Shown here piece after piece: positions 45,416 to 54,434 of a stretch of 64,000 nucleotides of DNA. This DNA is from RGIG8745 sp045576655. Lineage in GTDB: Bacteria; Bacteroidota; Bacteroidia; Bacteroidales; Bacteroidaceae. Every line of letters starts with the position of its first letter. Positions within the stretch are counted from its first letter, which is position 1. Below the pieces are notes generated by a model, which saw nothing but the letters and a program-made list of their open reading frames with translations, had not been told where the DNA came from and ran no database searches. A program made the translations under genes and the position numbers. Location: NCBI GenBank assembly GCA_045576655.1, contig JAZNGW010000022.1, forward strand, positions 62,001 to 126,000, written 5' to 3'.

Positions 45416-46438
45416 ATGGGATTCTTTTCTTTAACACAAGATATCGCTATGGACCTCGGTACGGCGAACACAATCATCTGCCGCAACGGCAAGATTGTTG
45501 TCGACGAACCTTCAGTTGTAGCGCTTGACCGCCACACAAACAAGATGATTGCGGTGGGCAAGAAAGCGAAGATGATGTATGAGAAGACCAATGAGAACAT
45601 TCGTACATGCCGCCCTATGCGCGACGGTGTTATTGCCGACTTCTATGCGTGTGAGCAGATGATGCGTGGACTCATTAAAATGGCAAACACAGGCCGTCAT
45701 CTTTTCTCGCCATCTTTGAGAATGGTAATCGGTGTGCCTTCGGGTTCTACCGAAGTTGAACTCCGTGCAGTGCGCGACAGTGCGGAGCACTCTGGCGGAC
45801 GTGATGTGTATTTGATCTTCGAGCCAATGGCGGCGGCTATCGGTGTGGGTCTCGACGTAGAGGCTCCGGAAGGCAATATGGTCGTTGACATAGGTGGCGG
45901 TTCTACTGAAATTGCCGTAATCTCACTCGGAGGAATAGTAACTAACAACTCTATTCGTGTGGCTGGTGACGATTTTACGGCAGACATCAAGGAATACATG
46001 AGCCGTCAGCACAATGTCCTCGTCAGTGAACGTATGGCGGAACGAATCAAAGAGACAGTCGGTTCGGCACTAACAGACCTCGGCGAGAATGCTCCAGAGG
46101 ACTACATCGTTCATGGGCCGAATCGTATAACAGCGCTTCCTATGGCTATTCCTGTATGTTATCAGGAGATTGCTCATTGTATTGACAAGTCTGTTGCGAA
46201 GATTGAGACAGCGGTGCTTGGAGCGCTGGAGAAGACTCCGCCAGAACTTTATGCCGACATCGTTAAGAATGGTATCTGGCTTACTGGAGGCGGTGCGCTG
46301 CTTCGCGGACTCGACAAGCGTCTTGAGGATAAAATCAAAATTCCGTTCCATGTGGCAGACGATCCGTTGCTCTGTGTGGCTCGTGGTACAGATATTGCTC
46401 TTAAGAACGTACACAACTTCTCGTTCTTGATGAGATAA
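45416..46438 (+). CDS. mreB: Rod shape-determining protein MreB
   Basis: A 340-residue actin-like ATPase that forms membrane-bound filaments and directs side-wall synthesis. The nucleotide fold is complete: MDLGTANTIIC (phosphate 1, residues 12-22), DIGGGSTEIAVISLGG (phosphate 2) and WLTGGGALLRGLD (adenosine). Length is normal. The next genes are mreC, mreD, mrdA and rodA. A hairpin between mreB and mreC could reduce read-through so that MreB is made in excess. Confidence 0.97.
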   Translation: MGFFSLTQDIAMDLGTANTIICRNGKIVVDEPSVVALDRHTNKMIAVGKKAKMMYEKTNENIRTCRPMRDGVIADFYACEQMMRGLIKMANTGRHLFSPSLRMVIGVPSGSTEVELRAVRDSAEHSGGRDVYLIFEPMAAAIGVGLDVEAPEGNMVVDIGGGSTEIAVISLGGIVTNNSIRVAGDDFTADIKEYMSRQHNVLVSERMAERIKETVGSALTDLGENAPEDYIVHGPNRITALPMAIPVCYQEIAHCIDKSVAKIETAVLGALEKTPPELYADIVKNGIWLTGGGALLRGLDKRLEDKIKIPFHVADDPLLCVARGTDIALKNVHNFSFLMR

Positions 46439-46448
46439 CATGGAATAG

Positions 46449-46485
46449 GACAGGGCAGGCAGAGAATGTCTGCCCCTGTCTTTAT
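46449..46485 (+). terminator. Hairpin between mreB and mreC
   Basis: GACAGGG with CCCTGTC outer stem and GGCAGA with TCTGCC inner stem, a five-base loop, then TTTATATA. It lies 10 bases past mreB. It may be a partial terminator, with the rest of the operon read through or from an unseen promoter. Confidence 0.65.
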
Positions 46486-46562
46486 ATAATAGTCGGTAAG
46501 GCAAATGTGCGATGTACTGCGCTGAGCGACAGTAGATCGCTCTTTGTTAAATTATAATCCAG

Positions 46563-47408
46563 ATGGGTAATCTATTAGAGTTCCTAGTTCGTTATAAATA
46601 TTGGTTGGTGTTCTTGATGCTGGAAGCGGTGAGTCTAGTGGTGATGTTCCGTTTCAACAGTTATCAGGGAAGCGTATTCCTGACCTCTGCTAACGCTGTG
46701 TCGGGCACTTACTATTCGGCTGTAAGCGGGGTTACCTCATATTTGAATTTGAAAAGTGTTAACCGCCAGTTGTCCTCGGACAATGTCAGGTTGCAGCAAC
46801 GAATTAATCAACTGGAAAACGAACTGAATGCTTTGATTGCCGACTCTTTGCCTTTGGCTGGTCTCGAAGCGAGCAATAATTTGATTGACGCAGAGGTGGT
46901 CAATTCAACATTGCACCGCAATGCTAATCTCCTGACAATAAATAGAGGTACGGCTGACGGCGTACATCCAGAAATGGGCGTGGTCTGTTCTGCAGGAGTT
47001 GTAGGTATTGTTGCTTTGGCCTCCGATCACTATTCAATAGTGATGCCTCTTATTAATGTCAATTCTCACATAAGTTGCAGGCTGAAGGATTCGGAGTATT
47101 TCGGTACGATGCAGTGGGAACATGGCGATGCGATGATTTCGTATGTGACTGATATTCCGCGTCATGCAAATGTGGAGTGCGGTGAGACGGTTGAGACTAA
47201 TGGGTTTTCTGATATCTTTCCTGCAGGGTTGCCTATAGGTGAGGTAGTTGACTTTACGAGTTCGTCGGACGGTCTGGACTATTTGTTGCGAGTTAAACTA
47301 TATGTGGATTTCTCTACATTACGTGACGTTAGCGTAATTGCTGATTATGTCAATGAGGAGCGTAAGCTGCTGGAGAAAGAGGCGGAATCTTTGTCGAATG
47401 AAAAATGA
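46563..47408 (+). CDS. mreC: Rod shape-determining protein MreC
   Basis: A 281-residue bitopic membrane protein: one membrane helix (about 12-30), a coiled coil (about 60-95, with LSSDNVRLQQRINQLENELN), then the periplasmic double beta-barrel with GVVCSAGVVGIVALASDHYS and INVNSHISCRLK. It links MreB to the PBP2-RodA synthase. Length and domain order match the family. Its stop is 8 bases before mreD. Confidence 0.93.
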   Translation: MGNLLEFLVRYKYWLVFLMLEAVSLVVMFRFNSYQGSVFLTSANAVSGTYYSAVSGVTSYLNLKSVNRQLSSDNVRLQQRINQLENELNALIADSLPLAGLEASNNLIDAEVVNSTLHRNANLLTINRGTADGVHPEMGVVCSAGVVGIVALASDHYSIVMPLINVNSHISCRLKDSEYFGTMQWEHGDAMISYVTDIPRHANVECGETVETNGFSDIFPAGLPIGEVVDFTSSSDGLDYLLRVKLYVDFSTLRDVSVIADYVNEERKLLEKEAESLSNEK

Positions 47409-47416
47409 GATGACCA

Positions 47417-47929
47417 ATGGGTAGCGTTTTTTTGTCGCGCATGGTGCGCTTTATTATATTGATGGTTGTGCAAATTGCCATCATGAACCATATTCATTTG
47501 TGGAATTATGCTACAGCGCTGATCATTGGCTATATGGTGGTGCGATTCCATTTCGGTACTTCAAGGATCGGGATTCTGTTGTGGGGATTCGTTACAGGGT
47601 TGGTCTTTGATATGTTTTCCGATACTATGGGCATGTGCATGGCGAGTATGACTTTTCTTGCTATGGTTCAGCCTGTTCTTTTGCGCCTGTTTAAACCTCG
47701 TGATGTGTCTGACGACTTTACTCCAACTATAAAAACGATGGGGCTATGGCTCTATATTCCTTATCTGCTATTCTCGATGTTGGTTCTTCATGCATCTTTT
47801 TATATGCTTGAAGCGTTTAGTCTTGCTAACTGGCAACTGACTCTTTTAGCTATAGGCGGTGGTTCGTTGATGTCAACAGTGATACTGCTATTCGTTGAAA
47901 TAATGATAAATAATTCTAAGCGCGGATAA
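47417..47929 (+). CDS. mreD: Rod shape-determining protein MreD
   Basis: A 170-residue inner membrane protein with five hydrophobic segments, starting FLSRMVRFIILMVVQIAIMN. The family has little sequence conservation; identification rests on length, topology and its position between mreC and mrdA. The segment GFVTGLVFDMFSDTMGMCMA is the best-conserved part of MreD proteins. It is a partner of MreC in the elongasome. Confidence 0.88.
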   Translation: MGSVFLSRMVRFIILMVVQIAIMNHIHLWNYATALIIGYMVVRFHFGTSRIGILLWGFVTGLVFDMFSDTMGMCMASMTFLAMVQPVLLRLFKPRDVSDDFTPTIKTMGLWLYIPYLLFSMLVLHASFYMLEAFSLANWQLTLLAIGGGSLMSTVILLFVEIMINNSKRG

Positions 47930-47940
47930 TAGCTGACGGT

Positions 47941-49806
47941 ATGAAGTCGCAGAGGTATGAATATCGCAAGTTTGTGCTTGGTGCCATAGCGTTCTTTATC
48001 GTTATGGCTTATGTGGCGCGTTTAGCTTTTCTGCAGCTCGGCGATGGCAACTATAAGGAGTCGGCCGATATGAATGCCTTTCTGAATAAAGTTATTTATC
48101 CTTCGCGTGGTGTTATATACGACCGTAAGGGCGAGCTGCTTGTGTATAACCAACCTGCATACGACGTGATGGTTGTGTTGAGGGAGGTGAAAAATCTTGA
48201 CACTTTGGACTTGTGCAACTCGTTGGGTATAACGCGGCAGTATTTTGATGAGCGCATGGCGTATTTGAAAGATCCTATGCGCAATCCTGGTTATTCCACT
48301 TATACGCAGCAACTTTTCTTGGGCCAATTGCCTACAGAGGAATTTTCCTTCTTTCAGGAGAAGATGTTTCAGTATACGGGCTTTTATGTTCGCAAACGTT
48401 CCATCCGACAGTATTCGGGCCCTAACGCTGCGCATATATTAGGTGACGTGGCGGAGGTTTCGCAGCGCGAAATAGATAAGGACGATTATTATATTCCAGG
48501 CGATTACATAGGCAAGCAGGGAGTTGAGCGCTCTTATGAAGAGGTGCTTCGAGGCGATAAGGGTGTGGAGGTTTTGCTGCGCGATTCTCGTGGGCGAATT
48601 CGTGGTTCGTATAAGAATGGCGAGTATGATGTAGACCCTGTGGCCGGTAAGGACTTGACGCTTAGCATCGACCTTGAACTCCAGAAGTTGGGCGAGCGCC
48701 TGATGGAGAATAAATTGGGAAGTATTGTCGCTATCGAGCCGAGTACGGGGGAAATTCTCTGCATGGTGTCGTCGCCTACTTACGATCCGCGTTTTCTCGA
48801 AGGCAAGTATCGTGGCAAGCGAATGCTGATGATGGGGCGCGACCCTAACAAACCGTTGATAAACCGTGCGATACAGGGTGTTTATCCTCCTGGATCGACG
48901 TTTAAGACGTCACAGGGACTGACTTTGTTGCAGGAGGGTATAATAACTCCGTCAACGTCTTATCCTTGCTCTGGAGGTTTTCGCTTTAGGGGTATGAAGG
49001 TGGGATGTCATGCTCATGGTTCGCCGATTCCTTTGGAGCCGGCTTTGGCTACGTCATGCAACGCCTATTTCTGTTGGGGACTCTATTATATGCTTAACAA
49101 CAGAAGTGAGTATGCGGATATTCAAGATGCTATGACTCGCTGGAAGGACTATATGGTGTCTATGGGCTTCGGCTATAAGCTGGGCGTGGACTTGCCTGGC
49201 GAGTCGCGTGGGTTTATTCCTAATGCCGGTTATTACGATTCCGCTTACAAGGGAAGTTGGAATCCGTTGTCGGTAATCAGTATTTCGATTGGCCAGGGTG
49301 AGGTGACTCTCACTCCGTTGCAGATTGCTAATCTTGGTGCAACCATTGCTAATCGCGGTCATTACATCACTCCGCACATTGTTAAGGAGATTGGCGGCGA
49401 ACCGCTTCATGACAGTCTGCTGGTGGAACATCGCACGATGGTAGACAGGGAGTGGTATGACAATATAGTGCGGGGCATGAGACAAGCTGTTACAGGAGGT
49501 ACGTGCCGTGGCGCAAACTCCGCTCTTTACGATGTGTGCGGTAAAACTGGCACGGCACAGAATAGGGGTAAGGACCACTCTGCATTTATGGGTTTTGCTC
49601 CGATGAACGAACCTAAGATTGCCATAGCGGTCTATGTGGAGAATGGTGGTTTCGGTGCGACATATGGAGTGCCTATCGGTGCGTTGATGATGGAGCAGTA
49701 TCTCACGGATTCGTTGTCGGAGGCAAGTAAGGTTCGTGCCAATGAGATTCAGAAACGTGTAATTATTGATACTAACACTGATTATATCAGGACTCCGGAT
49801 GTTTAG
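47941..49806 (+). CDS. mrdA: Penicillin-binding protein 2 (elongation transpeptidase)
   Basis: A 621-residue class B PBP that cross-links side-wall peptidoglycan. An N-terminal membrane helix (about 8-28) is followed by the dimerization domain and the transpeptidase domain. The three active-site motifs are intact: Ser319 in PPGSTFKTSQG, Ser372-Cys-Asn374 in ATSCNAYFCW and Lys535-Thr-Gly in CGKTGTAQN. The substrate path for beta-lactams is the same. It is followed by a 182-base gap, filled mostly with array F, before rodA. Confidence 0.96.
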   Translation: MKSQRYEYRKFVLGAIAFFIVMAYVARLAFLQLGDGNYKESADMNAFLNKVIYPSRGVIYDRKGELLVYNQPAYDVMVVLREVKNLDTLDLCNSLGITRQYFDERMAYLKDPMRNPGYSTYTQQLFLGQLPTEEFSFFQEKMFQYTGFYVRKRSIRQYSGPNAAHILGDVAEVSQREIDKDDYYIPGDYIGKQGVERSYEEVLRGDKGVEVLLRDSRGRIRGSYKNGEYDVDPVAGKDLTLSIDLELQKLGERLMENKLGSIVAIEPSTGEILCMVSSPTYDPRFLEGKYRGKRMLMMGRDPNKPLINRAIQGVYPPGSTFKTSQGLTLLQEGIITPSTSYPCSGGFRFRGMKVGCHAHGSPIPLEPALATSCNAYFCWGLYYMLNNRSEYADIQDAMTRWKDYMVSMGFGYKLGVDLPGESRGFIPNAGYYDSAYKGSWNPLSVISISIGQGEVTLTPLQIANLGATIANRGHYITPHIVKEIGGEPLHDSLLVEHRTMVDREWYDNIVRGMRQAVTGGTCRGANSALYDVCGKTGTAQNRGKDHSAFMGFAPMNEPKIAIAVYVENGGFGATYGVPIGALMMEQYLTDSLSEASKVRANEIQKRVIIDTNTDYIRTPDV

Positions 49807-49808
49807 AT

Positions 49809-49940
49809 AAACGAGCGCTCGTTTGTGAATAAATGAGCCCTCGTTTGTAAATGAATGAGCCCTCGTTTATAAATGAATGAGCCCTCGTTTGTAAATAAAT
49901 GAGCCCTCGTTTGAAGTAAAACGCTTAAGCGTTGATGTTG
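49809..49940. repeat. Array F: six 22-base units between mrdA and rodA
   Basis: Six consecutive units of exactly 22 bases start at 49809, 49831, 49853, 49875, 49897 and 49919. Units 2-5 are nearly identical (AATGAGCCCTCGTTTGTAAA). Unit 1 is a perfect palindrome core, AAACGAGCGCTCGTTT. Unit 6 switches to another palindrome, AACGCTTAAGCGTT. The array begins 2 bases after the mrdA stop and ends 48 bases before rodA, so it lies in the transcribed gap of a cell-shape operon. Confidence 0.92.
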
Positions 49941-49988
49941 GAGAATGAAAAACGTCTGGAAACAGACTTGCGGTAATTTACAGTAAGA

Positions 49989-51464
49989 ATGATGTCACAG
50001 GTAGACAATAGAAATAAAGGCGTGCTAGCTTCGCTCGACTGGTGGACGATACTGATGTATCTGACGCTTGTCGTTTGGGGCTGGTTTTCTATTTGCGGTG
50101 CTAGTTACGATTTTGTCAATCCGGATATTTTTGGATGGGGGACGAACAGCGGTAAGCAACTTGTATGGATAGGCACATCGTTGGTGCTTGGCTCAATGCT
50201 GTTGCTTATTGAGAAGCGTTTTTACGATACTTCCGCCTATTTTGTCTATATGATAATGGTGACGCTGCTGATCGTTACGATTGTCATTGCCCCTGAGACG
50301 AAAGGTTCGCGGTCGTGGATTCCTATCGGGCCTGTGAAGTTGCAGCCGGCAGAGTTCTCCAAGTTTGCTGTAGCTCTTACCATAGCCAAATTTATGAACA
50401 ACTATAGCTTTACGCTTAGCAATACCAAACAGTTTCTGAAGGTTGTTGGGCTGATTCTTCTTCCGATGGTTCTCATTGTGTGCCAGAAGGAAACGGGTTC
50501 GGCATTGGTCTATTTGGCTTTCTTCCTTGTGCTTTATCGTGAAGGTATGACCGGTGCGTTTCTATTTACGGCTTTTGCCATGATTGTCTACTTTGTGGTG
50601 GGCATACGCTACGGTAGCGAGACTATACCTCTTATGCCTGTGGTGATAGGAGAGTTTGTGGTTCATCTGCTGATATCTTTGTTTACAATTGGTATGGCAT
50701 GGGTGTTTGGCAAGAGGCTTGAAGTCGTGAAGGTTATGTCGTGTGGGGTCCTGGGAGGTACAGCGCTTGCCATGCTGTTTTCTGTCTATGTGATTCCTTG
50801 CAACGTCTGTCGGGTGCAGATTGTTCTGAATGCTTTAATGGTAATATATCTGATTGTGACCTCTATAGTCACCAAGGTGTACAAGCTGGCATTTGTGGCG
50901 TCATTTGCGATCCTCTCTTTGGGGTTCTATTATGCTTGCGGATATGTGTTTGAGAAAGTGCTCCAACCGCATCAGCGAGTGCGAATAGAAGTACTTTTGG
51001 GTATGAACGACGATATTCGTAGCGCAGGATATAATGTGAATCAGGCAAAGATTGCAATAGGCTCTGGGGGGGTATTTGGCAAAGGCTTCTTGAACGGGAC
51101 GCAGACTAAACTCCGCTATGTGCCTGAGCAAGATACGGATTTCATTTTCTGTACGATAGGTGAGGAGGAGGGATTTGTGGGTAGCGCAGGGCTGCTGTTG
51201 TTCTACTTGGTGTTTATCTGGCGTTTGATAGTCTTGGCTGAGCGGCAACCTGATACTTTGGCACGAGTCTATGGCTATTCGGTGCTGTGTATATTCCTGT
51301 TCCACCTGTTTGTCAATGTGGGCATGGTATTAGGGCTTACCCCCGTGATAGGTATTCCACTCCCGTTCTTCAGTTACGGCGGATCGTCGCTGTGGGGATT
51401 CACGATTCTGCTGTTCATCTTCTTGCGAATGGATGCGGAGAGAAATAGAAGGACTCTTTCCTGA
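49989..51464 (+). CDS. rodA: RodA, SEDS peptidoglycan polymerase
   Basis: A 491-residue inner membrane protein with about ten helices. SEDS hallmarks are GSRSWIPIGPVKLQPAEFSK, ETGSALVYLAFF and the closing TPVIGIPLPFFSYGGSSLWG. RodA polymerises glycan strands with PBP2. It is longer than the proteobacterial protein (about 370 residues) through extra hydrophobic segments in the middle (VVGIRYGSETIPLMPVVIGE to about residue 320), as is common in Bacteroidetes. The start could be either of two adjacent ATG codons. Confidence 0.95.
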   Translation: MMSQVDNRNKGVLASLDWWTILMYLTLVVWGWFSICGASYDFVNPDIFGWGTNSGKQLVWIGTSLVLGSMLLLIEKRFYDTSAYFVYMIMVTLLIVTIVIAPETKGSRSWIPIGPVKLQPAEFSKFAVALTIAKFMNNYSFTLSNTKQFLKVVGLILLPMVLIVCQKETGSALVYLAFFLVLYREGMTGAFLFTAFAMIVYFVVGIRYGSETIPLMPVVIGEFVVHLLISLFTIGMAWVFGKRLEVVKVMSCGVLGGTALAMLFSVYVIPCNVCRVQIVLNALMVIYLIVTSIVTKVYKLAFVASFAILSLGFYYACGYVFEKVLQPHQRVRIEVLLGMNDDIRSAGYNVNQAKIAIGSGGVFGKGFLNGTQTKLRYVPEQDTDFIFCTIGEEEGFVGSAGLLLFYLVFIWRLIVLAERQPDTLARVYGYSVLCIFLFHLFVNVGMVLGLTPVIGIPLPFFSYGGSSLWGFTILLFIFLRMDAERNRRTLS

Positions 51465-51466
51465 CT

Positions 51467-51925
51467 TTAATCGATTAAGATGCCGATGTCGCTGATTCCG
51501 CAAATGGGCGAACGCCTCATCTTGTGCACGATACTTATCGTGTAGGTACTGTCAGCCTTTAAATCTAAAGGCACGGAAGGCGTTGACTTGTTTTCATGAT
51601 AGAGAAATCCGTCACCTTCCGCCTTCCCGCTTTTTCCGTAGATGTTTATTTTAAAATCCTTGCTTGACTGTTTTTTTTCGTTGCGCTTGACGATAACCCT
51701 TAGGTTGAGGTCTGTAAAAGGGTAGTCCTCGGTGGTACGTACGCCGATGCTCAAGGTACTTGCCATGTCTTTGCTTTGAACCGGAATTTCAAAGTGAACA
51801 GTATCGTTCGCGTCCCATCCATTTGCGTCCAAAGATTCGTATTTATGCACAATAGGGCTATTAATGCACGACACCATTGATGTCAAGCATAATAGCCCCA
51901 TTGATATATTCTTGATTTTGGACAT
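51467..51925 (-). CDS. gldH: Gliding motility lipoprotein GldH
   Basis: A 152-residue lipoprotein with Cys20 in TSMVSC. The family pattern is seen in PIVHKYESLDANGWDANDTV, VRTTEDYPFTDLNLRVIV and the closing YTISIVHKMRRSPICGISDI. GldH is needed for gliding in flavobacteria but is widespread in non-gliding Bacteroidetes, where it is linked to the type IX secretion machinery or envelope. It is the last gene of the metF-holB-ricT-gldH run. The converging stop of rodA is only 3 bases away. Confidence 0.9.
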   Translation of the reverse strand: MSKIKNISMGLLCLTSMVSCINSPIVHKYESLDANGWDANDTVHFEIPVQSKDMASTLSIGVRTTEDYPFTDLNLRVIVKRNEKKQSSKDFKINIYGKSGKAEGDGFLYHENKSTPSVPLDLKADSTYTISIVHKMRRSPICGISDIGILID

Positions 51926-51949
51926 CGCTACTTATGCTACGAGCAGTAA

Positions 51950-53245
51950 TTAAGATTGCTGAGCATTTTGCTGCTCTGTGTTTTTAGGCCGGTTGCCACC
52001 ACCTCCTCCGCCGCGTCTTTGTCTGTTCCTGCTGTCGTTTTTTCTGGCAGGGTTCTTGCCATTTTCGGCAGCAGACGATTCTTGTGAAGATTTTTCAGCA
52101 ACATTGTTACCGCGAGCCTCATTGTTGCGAGATTCATTAGCCCTTCTATCATTAGAAGAAGTGTCCTTGCGCTTTTTCTTCTTTTTCTTTGTTTTGTCGA
52201 AGCGGTTGATGTTCTCCTGCTCAAGCAAGTCGAGCGACTTTGTCTCTACAGGTGCGCCGTCCTCTGTTAGCGCCTCTGGTTTGTTCCCCTCACGATTCAT
52301 CTTGATTATTTCAAAAGCACGTCGTGCGCTGATAGTCGATTCGTTGGCAAGTATGTGTTTGTCTGTAGAGTAGGTGATGCTATGGTTCAGAATGTCGGCC
52401 TTGAAGAAGTAATAGTCGTTGTCCTGAGTCTGTAGCACAATTTCTTTTGAAGGTAAACGCTTGAGCGATTCTACATATTGGTCTACCTCATAGTTGAGGC
52501 AACATTTGAGTTTCGCGCATTGTCCTGCAAGTTTTTGCGGATTTAACGAGAGGTCCTGAAATCGTGCTGCGCTTGTTGATACACTGATGAAGTTTGTCAT
52601 CCATGTAGAACAGCACAATTCACGTCCGCAAGGTCCTATGCCTCCGATGCGACCAGCTTCCTGACGCGCACCGATTTGCTTCATCTCGATTCTTACATGG
52701 AAACGTTCAGCCAAGACCTTGATGAGCTGGCGGAAGTCGACACGTTCGTCAGCGATGTAATAGAATATGGCTTTGTTTCCATCGCCCTGGTATTCCACGT
52801 CGCCGATTTTCATCTTCAATCCGAGGTCGAGAGCAATCTGTCTTGATTCGATCATGGTGGCGTGCTCGCGTGCCTTAGCCTCCTCGAACTTCTCTAAGTC
52901 GACAGGTTTTGCCTTGCGGTAAATGCGTTTTAGTTCTGTGCCTGGTTTGAGATTCGCTTTTTTGAGTTGCAACGGAACGAGACGGCCTGTCATGGTCACA
53001 GTTCCAATGTCGTGTCCTGGACTTGATTCAACTGCAACGACATCTCCTTTCACAAGGTCGAGGTTGTTAGAATTGTAAAAGTATCCCTTGCGTGGCGGCT
53101 TGAACTGAACCTCCACGATGTTGCATGCCTGTGCGTTGTCCGGTAGGTCGGCAAGCCAGTCGTATGTGTTAAGTTTGTCGGTATGTTTGCTGCATCCCTT
53201 AATGCTAAGTCCGCAGCATCCGTTACCTGATTTGTATTCGCTCAT
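51950..53245 (-). CDS. RicT/YaaT-like PSP1 domain protein
   Basis: A 431-residue protein. The PSP1 domain covers about 40-265, with cysteines Cys206, Cys211, Cys212, Cys243, Cys248 and Cys249 in GGIGPCGRELCCSTW and GQCAKLKCCLNY. In Bacillus the RicA-RicF-RicT complex binds iron-sulphur clusters and affects RNA processing. The C-terminal 110 residues are a low-complexity basic tail, with KKKKKKRKD and a GGGGGG run, absent from firmicute relatives; it may bind RNA. It lies between holB-like and gldH, the usual Bacteroidetes order. Confidence 0.87.
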   Translation of the reverse strand: MSEYKSGNGCCGLSIKGCSKHTDKLNTYDWLADLPDNAQACNIVEVQFKPPRKGYFYNSNNLDLVKGDVVAVESSPGHDIGTVTMTGRLVPLQLKKANLKPGTELKRIYRKAKPVDLEKFEEAKAREHATMIESRQIALDLGLKMKIGDVEYQGDGNKAIFYYIADERVDFRQLIKVLAERFHVRIEMKQIGARQEAGRIGGIGPCGRELCCSTWMTNFISVSTSAARFQDLSLNPQKLAGQCAKLKCCLNYEVDQYVESLKRLPSKEIVLQTQDNDYYFFKADILNHSITYSTDKHILANESTISARRAFEIIKMNREGNKPEALTEDGAPVETKSLDLLEQENINRFDKTKKKKKKRKDTSSNDRRANESRNNEARGNNVAEKSSQESSAAENGKNPARKNDSRNRQRRGGGGGGNRPKNTEQQNAQQS

Positions 53246-53279
53246 GTATGATTATTATGTTATTTTGAGTTATTGGTTC

Positions 53280-54416
53280 TTATCTGTTTTTTATGAGCAC
53301 AATCATCTTTAGCGAGAAGTCGAAGAAGACCATTTTAGGGTTTACGTTCTGCTCGATGTGGCGTTGTGCCAGCGCCAGCTCTTCCATAATGCCGATTACG
53401 TTGCGTTCGTTGATAAACGGCGCAAACTTTACTGCAAAATCGGCTTCGCTTTCGTTCATGTAGTTGAGCTCTGGCGAATGGAAGTTGTATATGAAGTTCT
53501 CCCTTATCATGCGCTGGCAATAAGCGAGGAAGTTCTTCTGCCGTTCTCTTCCCAGTCCGGCAACTTTGTCGCTCCACTGCTTCATTTCCTTCACCTTGCG
53601 CATGTATGAAAGGCGCATCAGACTAACAAAAAGTTCGAAGAAAAGTTCTGCTTCGGAGTTGTCACGTATGGTTCGTTGCGCTGCTACCATATTGCCTGCC
53701 GTATGGCGTGCTATGCGTTTTGCCTCGGCTGGCAGAATGCCATTTTGCTCCGTCAGGATTTGCTCTACGGCCTCTATTGGCAGGCGTGGAACGCTTATCA
53801 TCTGTGTGCGACTGCGTATTGTCTGAATAACCCTGTCGGGGTCTTCCGATACGAGTAAGAACACTGTCTTGTGCGGTGGTTCTTCGAGCAGTTTCAGCAA
53901 CTTGTTGGAGCATGCTTCGTGCATCTTTTCGGGCAGCCATACAATTACTACTTTGTATCCCCCCTGACTTGACTTGAGACCAAGTTTGCGGTTGAGGTTG
54001 TCACTTTCGTCGGCGTAAATCATCAATTGGTGATTTTGCGCGTCACATTCTGCCGCCCATTCCTCATAACCGAAATGGGGAGACTGCAATAGCATCCCTC
54101 TCCATTCCTTAAGAAAATCATCGCAGTATGTCGGTTTTGGGGCGGAGTAGAGTTTGTAGATAGGAAAAGCGAAGTGCAGGTCGGGATGTTGCAATTTGTC
54201 GGTCATGGCGCATGAGGAGCATTTCCCGCATACGTTGCCGTCGTGCTTGTCTTCAGACTTACAGAGCAGGTAGCGAGCGTATGCCAGTGCTATAGCCATG
54301 GCTCCGTTGCCTTCAGGTCCGCAAAGCATGATGGCGTGAGCCACTTTGCCTTTGTCTGCTTCGCTGATTAGGCGGCGCTTTATTTCTTCGTGTCCTATGA
54401 CGCTGTTGAAATCCAT
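53280..54416 (-). CDS. holB: DNA polymerase III delta-prime-like clamp-loader subunit
   Basis: A 378-residue AAA+ protein. The Walker A position reads LCGPEGNGAMA (33-41), lacking the usual lysine, as expected of delta-prime subunits that do not bind ATP. The zinc-binding cysteines are Cys52, Cys63, Cys66 and Cys69 in CGKCSSC. The LLKLLEEPPHKTVFLLVSED and QTIRSRTQMISVP stretches are typical. It loads the sliding clamp with gamma/tau. It lies 18 bases after metF and 34 before ricT. Confidence 0.9.
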   Translation of the reverse strand: MDFNSVIGHEEIKRRLISEADKGKVAHAIMLCGPEGNGAMAIALAYARYLLCKSEDKHDGNVCGKCSSCAMTDKLQHPDLHFAFPIYKLYSAPKPTYCDDFLKEWRGMLLQSPHFGYEEWAAECDAQNHQLMIYADESDNLNRKLGLKSSQGGYKVVIVWLPEKMHEACSNKLLKLLEEPPHKTVFLLVSEDPDRVIQTIRSRTQMISVPRLPIEAVEQILTEQNGILPAEAKRIARHTAGNMVAAQRTIRDNSEAELFFELFVSLMRLSYMRKVKEMKQWSDKVAGLGRERQKNFLAYCQRMIRENFIYNFHSPELNYMNESEADFAVKFAPFINERNVIGIMEELALAQRHIEQNVNPKMVFFDFSLKMIVLIKNR

Positions 54417-54434
54417 GCTCTTATGTCTTCTGTG

